A DNA stretch of 5,319 bases from G963674505 sp964575975. GTDB taxonomy: Bacteria > Desulfobacterota > Desulfobacteria > Desulfobacterales > SKZT01. The notes under the pieces are model-generated. The model worked only from the letters and a program-made list of their open reading frames with translations, made no database searches and had not been told where the DNA came from. Where the stretch lies: positions 1 to 5,319 of the forward strand of contig CAZNTU010000327.1 of assembly GCA_964575975.1 (NCBI GenBank), written 5' to 3'. Of the stretch, positions 1-5,298 are shown one piece after another (positions within the stretch are counted from its first letter, which is position 1; the number at the start of each line of letters is the position of its first letter). A program made the position numbers and the translations under genes.

Positions 1-461
1 AGGGATTGTTGCTCCAATTCACAGTATTGGCGGCATTTATGCCGATGCTCGCCGACACAGGCGGCAACACGGGAAGCCAAGCCGCCACGTTGGTGGTGAG
101 AGCCTTGGCCCTCAAAGAGGTCGCGCCAAAAGACATACTTCGCATTCTCGCCAAGGAATTCAGGGTCGCGCTGTTGCTTGCGATCCTTCTGGGAGTGATC
201 GCCTTTGCAAGGGTCCTCCTTTTCGGCGGCGGATCGAGCATGCCGGAACAATATTCGTTGATTCGAGTTGGTATCGCGATTTCCATCGCTTTGGGGTTGC
301 AAGTAGTTACCTCGACCATTGTCGGAGCCCTTCTCCCTCTGGTTGCGGCCAAGTTGAAACTGGACCCTGCGGTTGTTGCCAGTCCGGCCTTGACCACTAT
401 CGTGGACATCACAGGTCTGCTGATTTATTTCTCCATAGCCAAGATGCTTTTGAAAATTTGA
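1..461 (+). CDS. mgtE: MgtE-type magnesium transporter, C-terminal membrane domain (5' end outside window)
   Basis: This is the end of a Mg2+ channel/transporter of the MgtE (SLC41-like) family, an inner-membrane protein that admits Mg2+ and in the full protein is gated by N-terminal cytoplasmic domains lying outside this window. The frame is already open at base 3, so the TTG at 6 is not a real start. About 152 residues are visible. They hold the family signature MPMLADTGGNTGSQAATLVV, then hydrophobic helices around residues 50-75, 85-115 and 130-150. The late TTIVD motif carries an Asp 17 residues before the C-terminus. That spacing matches the conserved pore Asp of Thermus thermophilus MgtE (Asp432 of 450), which coordinates Mg2+. 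It ends at TGA 459-461 and converges on the DUF4405 gene, with 65 bp between their stops. The family call is firm. Regulation cannot be judged without the N-terminus. Confidence 0.9.
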   Translation, partial: GLLLQFTVLAAFMPMLADTGGNTGSQAATLVVRALALKEVAPKDILRILAKEFRVALLLAILLGVIAFARVLLFGGGSSMPEQYSLIRVGIAISIALGLQVVTSTIVGALLPLVAAKLKLDPAVVASPALTTIVDITGLLIYFSIAKMLLKI

Positions 462-489
462 GGGAACCTTGAAAAAAAGCGTGGTTTCG

Positions 490-525
490 AAAAAAAGGGA
501 CGCCATACGGAATACGTTTCGCGTC
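490..525 (-). terminator. Rho-independent terminator of the DUF4405 gene
   Basis: On the minus strand the stop codon at 527-529 is followed almost at once by a hairpin. GACGC (525-521) pairs with GCGTC (503-499), and an inner ACG/CGT pairing closes a five-base loop. Two C's and seven T's follow (plus-strand A-run 490-496). Stem plus T-run is the usual intrinsic terminator form. In the plus direction the same stem is followed only by TTCACCTTTCC, so it would be a weaker terminator for the converging transporter gene. Confidence 0.65.
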
Positions 526-526
526 T

Positions 527-1351
527 TCACCTTTCCATTGCGGCATTGCGTATTGCGGTGAAAACTTCGCGGGGCGCCATGCCGTTTTGCTCGGCGATTT
601 GTTTGATGGTTAAATCCGGCGTCGCTGCAATGTCTTCGCTTGCCAAAACCTCGAGTACTTCGGTTGTGTCCAGTCCGTATTGCCGACAGACTTCCGACAG
701 GCGGCGCTTCCCGAATCCCTTACCCTGCTCGGCGGGAAAAACGTTTCCGCCACTGGGTTCCCCTTCCAGTTTCATCAGCATGTACAATTGCTGCGGAGAG
801 GTGTTGTTCTTCTTGGCGATATCGAGCAGGACCTGTTGTTCGTTTTCGACTTGGATGCCCGCGTTTCGCAAAAGCATCAAGCTCTTCGCAAGATCCAACC
901 CCATCTTGGCGGAAAAGTTTTTCAGACTGGAAAGCTCCGCGCGACCATAAGGCGGTTCGCCGTAATCGCGGGCCGCCTCCGTTTTGATGTAATCGCCGAA
1001 AGTCGATACCCAGCGAAAGGGCGCGATTTCCGCGTAAGTGCCGATAATGCAGACAACGACGAGAATCAACGCAATATTGAATTCACGGGTAAATATCCTG
1101 ACTTGTCTGGTTTTGTTTTTCAAATAGGCGACAATGGGTTTCCAGTTGCAATAGGCATGCAGAAAGATCGCAAAGAGGAACAATATGCCGATCGTCACAT
1201 GCTGATTGACCCACTCCGTCTTGGTCAACCCCAAGAACCGCCAGTCCGCCCAATAGGCAATGCGGCCGTGGGGCGAGGTGTATAGAACGACACTGCTCGG
1301 AAACAACAATATAAATGTAAGCAATGCCGTTAGCGATGCGATTTTTCTCAT
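527..1351 (-). CDS. DUF4405-family three-helix membrane protein with duplicated cytoplasmic tail
   Basis: This 274-residue membrane protein is of the DUF4405 type, a group of short cytochrome-b-like proteins whose exact role is unknown. Three hydrophobic helices lie at about residues 6-24, 52-70 and 92-110. His28, His51 and His65 are near or in them, which would suit haem or metal binding (inference). The segment from GRIAYWADWRFLGLTKTEW to HAYCNWKPIVAYL is the part I recognise as DUF4405-like. Residues 141-192 and 216-268 are two copies of a helical unit, each starting near a GLD motif and ending in I-A-x-x-N-x-x-x-P-x-x-[LV]-[YF]. The ATG at 1351 is chosen because GGAGG (1360-1356) stands four bases before it. 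The gene starts 24 bp after the stop of a frame at 1376-1505, so the two may have been co-transcribed before the intron arrived. Function is not known. Confidence 0.8.
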   Translation of the reverse strand: MRKIASLTALLTFILLFPSSVVLYTSPHGRIAYWADWRFLGLTKTEWVNQHVTIGILFLFAIFLHAYCNWKPIVAYLKNKTRQVRIFTREFNIALILVVVCIIGTYAEIAPFRWVSTFGDYIKTEAARDYGEPPYGRAELSSLKNFSAKMGLDLAKSLMLLRNAGIQVENEQQVLLDIAKKNNTSPQQLYMLMKLEGEPSGGNVFPAEQGKGFGKRRLSEVCRQYGLDTTEVLEVLASEDIAATPDLTIKQIAEQNGMAPREVFTAIRNAAMER

Positions 1352-1375
1352 AAATCCTCCAGATGGACTTGTCTT

Positions 1376-1505
1376 TTAGGCCCCGGAACGAAATAAACAT
1401 GCCGCCGCCTTTGCCGTCGGTATATCGCGCGCAACGGCGACAACTTTGTTTTGTTCCGAGTACTTAATAAGGTAATAAGGTTGGGGGTAAAAGGGATGCC
1501 GCGTG
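1376..1505 (-). pseudogene. 3'-exon remnant: C-terminal end of a small gene cut by the intron
   Basis: On the minus strand, right after the intron's 3' end, one frame reads about 42 codons to TAA at 1376-1378. It includes the segment YPQPYYLIKYSEQNKVVAVA followed by RDIPTAKAAACLFRSGA. The start would lie in the 5' exon, outside the window. The composition looks protein-like, with alternating hydrophobic and charged residues, and the stop sits 24 bp before the DUF4405 start, as in an operon. I do not recognise the family. The frame also stays open backwards through domain VI to an ATG at 1672, but that part is structured intron RNA and is unlikely to be coding. If the intron splices, this exon could still give a working protein. 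It could also be a chance open frame. Confidence 0.35.
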
Positions 1506-1619
1506 GTAGAGTAGGGAGAGGATAAACGATGTTTAGGCCACTGGCTTCCGTAGTATCGGCTCTTTCGAGCGGCGTGGCAAAGAGCCCGCAGGCCATGCAT
1601 ACGCTTATCTCTCTCCCCC
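1506..1619 (-). ncRNA. Group II intron domain VI, long form, with branch-point A
   Basis: Minus-strand GGGAGAG (1617-1611) pairs with CTCTCCC (1520-1514). The stem continues with GATAAGCG (1609-1602) against CGTTTATC (1528-1521), giving 15 pairs with one bulged A (1610) and one G-U. Inside, GGCTCTTT and AAAGAGCC form a perfect 8-bp hairpin. Just after the stem's 3' strand, A1512 sits seventh from the intron's last base, where the bulged lariat branch adenosine is expected. At about 114 nt the domain is long. It supports the position of the 3' splice site but contains no gene that I believe. Confidence 0.75.
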
Positions 1620-1624
1620 TCCTC

Positions 1625-1657
1625 AAACCGGACGTGAAGTTTTCCCTCATCCGGCTT
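1625..1657 (-). ncRNA. Group II intron domain V (catalytic hairpin)
   Basis: Domain V is the catalytic core that binds the active-site Mg2+ ions. On the minus strand the lower stem AGCCGGA (1656-1650) pairs with TCCGGTT (1632-1626). It contains the AGC catalytic triad at 1656-1654 and is capped by a GAAA-type loop within GAGGGAAAACTTC. The size (33-34 nt), triad and spacing to domain VI all fit. The RT stop codon TGA (1649-1647) lies inside this hairpin, so the end of translation and the start of the ribozyme core overlap. Confidence 0.85.
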
Positions 1658-2318
1658 TCCCTTGGAATTCACCTACAGAGCACACGCGGGGGGGCCTGAG
1701 AATTGGGGCACAGAGGGTGATCAGGCCCAAGCGTTTCAGATGTCTGTAGTACGTCGTGCCCGCCGGTGGCTTGAAAGGTCTCTGGCTTTTGCGCCGAAGG
1801 TGGCCGCAGAGTCTTTGCAGGACGAAGAAATCGATTTCCCCATAGGCCTGCTTGACGTAGCCGAACGAGAAATATCCGGCCCAGCCCTCGAGCTGGCGAT
1901 TCACCTCCCCGATCAGACAAGTGGCCGGGATATGGCGGCGATTCCCGCCGATCAGCATCCTCAGCTTTTCCTTTCTCGCGGCGATGGACTTCGAGGAGGG
2001 AAACACGTTCAGATATCTGCGATTCCGACCGAAGCGGTCCTTGTCGTACCTGAACGTGTATCCGAGAAAATCAAAGCCCGCCCCCTTCTCCTTCAGATCG
2101 ACCACTTTGGTCTTTCCCGCGTTGAGTTCGAGACCAAGCCACTCCTCGAGTTTGTCCGCGACAAAGGCTTCGATCCGAGACCCGATATGGCGGGCGATAA
2201 TCACAAAGTCGTCGGCATAGCGCACGAGCCTTGCGTTAGCCCATTTGAACGGGCCGGAGTCGAAGTGGAAGACCTTGTCGAACCAGTGAAGATAAATGTT
2301 TGCCAGCAGCGGGGAGAC
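1647..2318 (-). pseudogene. Group II intron RT-maturase, C-terminal piece (interrupted gene)
   Basis: This is the second half of the intron-encoded reverse transcriptase/maturase, which copies intron RNA into DNA and helps it splice. It encodes residues 255-477 of the rejoined protein. It opens with VSPLLANIYLHWFD (RT block 4), then the catalytic YADD (residues 288-291 of the rejoined protein), FLGYTF, and the maturase (X) region with CLIGEVNRQLEGWAGYF. It ends at TGA 1649-1647 in domain V. No HNH/En endonuclease domain follows. The frame can be read upstream to an ATG at 2417, but those 33 codons are the antisense of the inserted element's left end, not RT. Alone, this piece lacks fingers and part of the palm and should be inactive. 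Deleting 2319-4536 joins it in frame to the piece at 4535-5298. Confidence 0.93.
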
Positions 2319-2338
2319 GACGCCCCTTGCGCAAAAGG
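2319..2338 (+). repeat. Left terminal inverted repeat / attL arm
   Basis: GACGCCCCTTGCGCAAAAGG is the exact reverse complement of 4515-4534, and similarity continues inward for several bases with mismatches (GCAATTT here against GTAACTT at the other end, read in the same orientation). It is preceded by the crossover dinucleotide AC (2317-2318) and RT sequence GGGGAG. It is probably the recombinase binding half-site. Further in, CGAACA (2351-2356) and TGTTCG (2369-2374) form another short inverted repeat. Confidence 0.9.
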
Positions 2339-2386
2339 CAATTTCGAGTTCGAACAGGTAATCAGGCATGTTCGTCCAAAAAAGCC

Positions 2387-2416
2387 TTGACAATATGACA
2401 TAAAGGGTTTTATGCA
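2387..2416 (+). promoter_or_regulatory. Sigma-70-like promoter of the element's operon
   Basis: A perfect -35 box TTGACA (2387-2392) and a TATGCA -10-like box (2411-2416) are separated by 18 bp. Transcription would begin around 2423, only about five bases before the ATG at 2428. No Shine-Dalgarno sequence fits in between, so the mRNA may be leaderless or nearly so. In the circular form of the element, the recombinase frame arriving from the other end would stop at TGA 2388-2390, inside this -35 box. Confidence 0.6.
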
Positions 2417-2425
2417 TATGACATA
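2393..2425 (+). promoter_or_regulatory. Direct-repeat operator candidate over the promoter
   Basis: ATATGACATA occurs at 2393-2402 and again at 2416-2425, with starts 23 bp apart (about two helix turns). One copy lies in the promoter spacer and the other covers the predicted start of transcription. Ribbon-helix-helix proteins often bind short tandem repeats over their own promoter, and such a protein is encoded immediately downstream, so autoregulation is likely (inference). Confidence 0.45.
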
Positions 2426-2427
2426 CT

Positions 2428-2787
2428 ATGAAATCGACTCAAGCCGAACGTGCTCAACGGATAAATTCAGCGCTGTCGCTGTTGAAAGAACAAGGCGCCG
2501 CCTCGAAGGCGGCGGAGGCAATGGCGGAAAAGTACGGCGTTTCGAAGCGCCAGGCCTACCGCTATGTGCAACAGGCGATGAGAATCGGGGAGGAGGTTCC
2601 CGTGCCCGACCGAAAGATCGCGTTTACGGTAAAACTGTCCCGGAGCCTTGTAGGCGCGCTTCGGGAATACGCGGAACGGTCGGGGAAGAGTTTGAGCGAA
2701 ATCGTCACCCAGACGTTGGAGGATTTTCTCCAAAATGGACGGGGTCAGCGTTCGAAAAAGGAAGATCGACAGGACCGTCGAGCTTGA
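2428..2787 (+). CDS. Small HTH plus ribbon-helix-helix DNA-binding protein of the element
   Basis: The 119-residue protein appears to have two DNA-binding parts. Residues 25-50 look like a helix-turn-helix (AAEAMAEKYGVSKRQAYRYV). Residues 62-101 look like a CopG/Arc-type ribbon-helix-helix: strand RKIAFTVKL, then a helix from about 72 and a second helix SLSEIVTQTLEDFLQ. The tail is highly charged. It is the first gene of the element, under its own promoter and next to repeats that could be its operator, and it sits 111 bp before the recombinase start. Likely roles are repressor of the operon, accessory factor at the ends, or the factor that turns the recombinase toward excision. The sequence does not decide between these. 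The ATG at 2428 lacks a ribosome site, but no better start precedes the HTH in this frame. Confidence 0.8.
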   Translation: MKSTQAERAQRINSALSLLKEQGAASKAAEAMAEKYGVSKRQAYRYVQQAMRIGEEVPVPDRKIAFTVKLSRSLVGALREYAERSGKSLSEIVTQTLEDFLQNGRGQRSKKEDRQDRRA

Positions 2788-3088
2788 ATACGTCCATGAC
2801 AGACTTGCGGACAAAAAGACGGTTCAAGCCTACCGGATTCTAGTCCCCGACAAATTCCGGACCAAAACCATGGACCGGCAAGGCAAAGGAGAGGCAGCAT
2901 GGGAATTGCGGGGATATACGCGAGAGTGTCGTCGGATCGACAGAAGGAAGATCGCACCATTGACAGCCAGGTCGAAGCCCTGCTCGTCCAGGCCCGAAAC
3001 AACGGCTACGCCGTTCCGGGCGACTGGATTTTCAAGGACGAGGGCTACAGCGGTTCCACTCTGGCGCGGCCGGGTCTGGAACGGTTGA
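2735..3088 (+). CDS. Doubtful small overlapping frame between regulator and recombinase
   Basis: A 117-codon frame begins at ATG 2735, overlaps the end of the regulator gene by 53 bp and runs 190 bp into the recombinase gene. Only 2788-2898 is not shared with another gene. Residues 15-45 (including TVELEYVHDRLADKKTVQAY and RILVPDKF) look like real protein, while the part after residue 60 looks like an out-of-frame shadow of the recombinase. GGAGG (2718-2722) precedes the ATG by 12 bases but is half buried in a perfect hairpin, TTGGAG/CTCCAA (2716-2733). It might be a coupled small gene or simply a spacer that is open by chance. I do not recognise it. Confidence 0.35.
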   Translation: MDGVSVRKRKIDRTVELEYVHDRLADKKTVQAYRILVPDKFRTKTMDRQGKGEAAWELRGYTRECRRIDRRKIAPLTARSKPCSSRPETTATPFRATGFSRTRATAVPLWRGRVWNG

Positions 3089-4536
3089 GGGATCTTGCCT
3101 CGGAAGGTCAAATCGATACGCTGCTGATATATTCGCCCGATCGTTTGAGCCGCAAGTACGCCTATCAGGTTTTGCTTGTCGAGGAATTTTCCCGAAACGG
3201 CGTGGAAGTGGTTTTCGTCAAGTCGCCCAAGGCGACCACGCCGGAAGAGGAACTTTTGCTGCAGTTCCAGGGCATGATAGCCGAGTACGAACGCGCGCAG
3301 ATTGCGGAGCGGTCCCGGCGGGGCAAGAGACATCGGGCGAAAAACGGTTCCGCAAGCGTCCTTTCCGGAGCGCCGTACGGCTACGAATACGTGAAAAAGA
3401 GCGAAGGCGTCGCGGCGTACTACCGGGTGATGGAACGGGAGGCGGAAGTCGTGCGCCGGGTGTACGCTCTGTTTGTCGAGGACGGCTCGAGCATAGCGGA
3501 CATAGTAAGATGGCTGAACGAAAACGGCGTGCCGACCAGAAAGGGTATTTCCAAATGGGAGCGCAGCACCGTGTGGGCGATGCTTCGCAACCCGGCGTAC
3601 AAGGGAACGGCTTGCTACGGCAAGACGAAAACGGCGGAAAGGAGCAAGATCACTCGTCGCGTGAGGCTGAAAGGCGGTTTTTCGCCGCGATGCGGCTGCG
3701 TCGAAAATCGTCCCAGGGAAGAATGGATCGAGATCCCCGTTCCGGCGATAGTGAGTACGGAGGACTTTCTTCGCTCGGAGGAAAGGCTGGAGGAAAACAA
3801 GCGTTTTTCCAAAAGGCGAACCAAGGAGCCGTCGCTGCTGCAAGGCATGGTCGCCTGCGGAAAATGCGGATACGCCTACTACAGGACCTCGACGCGGACG
3901 AGCAAAAGTAAAATATACTACTACCGATGCCTGGGCTCCGACAACTGGCGCTACGAAAAAGGGGCGGTGTGCGACAGCGGTCCGATTCGCCAGGACCGGC
4001 TGGATGCGATGGTATGGGACCGGGTCGTCGAATTGCTCGAGAATCCGGAATTGATCCGCGGCGAGCTTCGACGGCGGTTGAGGTCGATCCGGGAATCCGG
4101 CCCCGCAAGGCAAAAAGCGGACGGGTTGAAAAGGGAGATATCCCGCGTAAGAAAAAGCGTCGACAAGCTGCTGGACGCGTACCAGGAAGGCTTGGTGCGG
4201 TTGGACGAACTGCGAAGCCGGATGCCGGAGCTGAGAAAAAGGGAAAAGTCGCTGAACGAGCAGCTTGCCGTCGTCGAGAACGAGTTGACCGGCCGCTCCG
4301 CGTTGCTGAAACTCGCCGACGGCATGGAGGACTTCTTGAGGAAATTGCGGAGCGCGGCCGACTCCGCGGACGTCGTCGAGCGACAGAAGGTGCTTCGGCT
4401 TCTTGTGAAGGAAGTTCTGATCGACGACGAGAACATTCGCATCAGGCACTCGATTCCCTTGCGGAGGTCGAACACCCAAATAGGCTCGATGGGGAACTCC
4501 AGTTTGCCAAGTTACCTTTTGCGCAAGGGGCGTCAC
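2899..4536 (+). CDS. Large serine recombinase; frame has no stop inside the element
   Basis: This site-specific recombinase very likely moves the element. Residues 1-140 are the resolvase-type catalytic domain: YARVS with nucleophile Ser11 and Arg9, then DRLSR (81-85) and the long helix with EYERAQIAERSRRGK. Residues 155-280 form the recombinase domain, including APYGY, GVPTRKG and LRNPAYKG. A zinc ribbon uses Cys320, Cys323, Cys344 and Cys358. A coiled coil spans about 405-465, then comes the conserved end segment LRLLVKEVLIDDENIRIRHS. The ATG is preceded by AAAGGAGA (2885-2892). No stop occurs before the element's right end or before the window edge. In the circular form the frame would run on through 2319-2390 to TGA and give 569 residues, which is usual for the family. 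Transcription is opposite to the RT. Confidence 0.93.
4515..4534 (+). repeat. Right terminal inverted repeat / attR arm
   Basis: CCTTTTGCGCAAGGGGCGTC is the exact reverse complement of 2319-2338. It is followed by the dinucleotide AC (4535-4536) and RT sequence GACTCCGCC. The repeat is translated as part of the recombinase (YLLRKGR). Joined to the left end through one AC, it would make a symmetrical 42-bp attP. Confidence 0.9.
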
Positions 4537-5298
4537 GACTCCGCCTTGCGGCGTCCCCTTCTTGTTTCTCCCGATCTTGGGTTTGCCGTCGTCGCCGACG
4601 TCCACCACCGGGGCCTCCAGCCACATTCGTATCAGCTTCAGGACGGATCTGTCGGTCACTCGCATGCGCACGCAGGCAATAAGCCTGTCGTGCGGTATGC
4701 TGTCGAAATAGCCTTTCAGGTCCGCGTCGAACACCTCCGTTCTTCCTTCGCAGATTCCCCGGCGAATGGCTTCCAGCGCTTGATGCGCCGATTTGTCGGG
4801 ACGGAATCCATAGGAACACTCCAGAAAATCCGCCTCGAATATCGGTTCCAGAATCAGCAGGGCGGCCATCTGTACCACCCGGTCCCCGATCGTCGGTATC
4901 CCCAGCGGCCTTTTCCGCCCGTCGGGTTTTGGCACGTAGACGCGCTTTACGGCGCAGGGAGCGTACGTCTTGTTCTTCAGACTCTCGTGTATTTCGCGGA
5001 CGAGGGCCTCGACGCCCCCCTCCCTTTTCTCGATCGTCTTGAAACCGACGCCGTCCACGCCCGGAGCGCCTTTGTTTCGGCGCACGAGCAAATACGCGCT
5101 TTTCAGAACATCCTCCCGAAATATCCGATCGTACAGAGAATAGAATCGGTATTTGGGTTCCCGCTTCGCCTTGAGGTAGAGCTTCTGTCTCAAGAGGGAG
5201 AGTTTCCTCGGAAGCTTTCCGTTCTTGCATCCCGCGGCATGCCACGGGTACTCGAAGTCGAAAAGGTCCAGTTGTTCCGTAGTGGGTTTGTTAACCAA
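4535..5298 (-). pseudogene. Group II intron RT-maturase, N-terminal piece (interrupted gene)
   Basis: This is the first half of the intron-encoded reverse transcriptase, residues 1-254 plus two bases of codon 255. It starts at TTG 5298-5296, eight bases after AAGGAGG (5313-5307); the nearby GTG runs into a stop after four codons. It shows RT0/RT1 blocks (YSLYDRIFREDVLKSAYLLV, RRNKGAPGVDG), VYVPKPDGRKRPLGIPTIGD, SYGFRPDKSAH, and DADLKGYFDSIPHDR with catalytic Asp193. It ends in GTPQGGV. The continuation in the catalytic-pair half (YADD) lies at 1647-2318 on the far side of the inserted element. On the present DNA the frame runs on without a stop into antisense of the recombinase down to 2830, giving a meaningless 822-codon fusion. 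Without the YADD part it cannot polymerise DNA. Confidence 0.93.

Larger units (their letters stand above)
2319..4534 (+). mobile_element. Serine-recombinase mobile element (2,216 bp) inserted in the intron RT gene
   Basis: The element is bounded by perfect 20-bp inverted repeats (2319-2338 and 4515-4534), with AC directly outside each end (2317-2318 and 4535-4536). The match extends to ACGAC because of the flanking sequence. It carries an HTH/RHH regulator, a possible small overlapping frame and a large serine recombinase, all on plus, opposite to the RT. The exact ends are supported by biology: taking out 2319-4536 rebuilds an unbroken 477-residue RT through its most conserved motif. Large serine recombinases cut with a 2-base stagger and leave a 2-base core at both ends, as here. 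I do not recognise a named family. Inverted ends could suggest a DDE transposon, but no DDE transposase is present. Confidence 0.88.

Noticed and set aside
680..1285. A 201-codon plus-strand frame opposite the DUF4405 gene
   Set aside because: The minus-strand frame has membrane helices, a ribosome site and a terminator; the plus frame has none of these.
1506..1672. A 98-codon minus-strand frame running through domains V and VI into the exon
   Set aside because: Its first half lies in RNA whose stems pair very well; only the part after 1505 is a plausible coding remnant.
2319..2417. Minus-strand ATG at 2417 as the start of a separate RT gene
   Set aside because: The 33 codons before the VSPLLAN block are antisense of the element's left end and promoter; the true 5' part of the gene is at 4535-5298.
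2319..4534. A DDE insertion sequence or IS607-type element because of inverted ends and a regulator gene
   Set aside because: No DDE transposase is present, and the recombinase is the large type with zinc ribbon and coiled coil, unlike the small IS607 enzyme; the two-base core fits a large serine integrase.
3420..4682. Several open frames of 60-250 codons on both strands across the recombinase gene
   Set aside because: The recombinase frame shows every expected motif in order; the others are arginine- and serine-rich shadows in GC-rich sequence.
2830..5298. An 822-codon minus-strand frame starting as an RT
   Set aside because: Only residues 1-254 are RT. The rest is the antisense of the recombinase, entered at the element's right end, and matches no protein fold I recognise.
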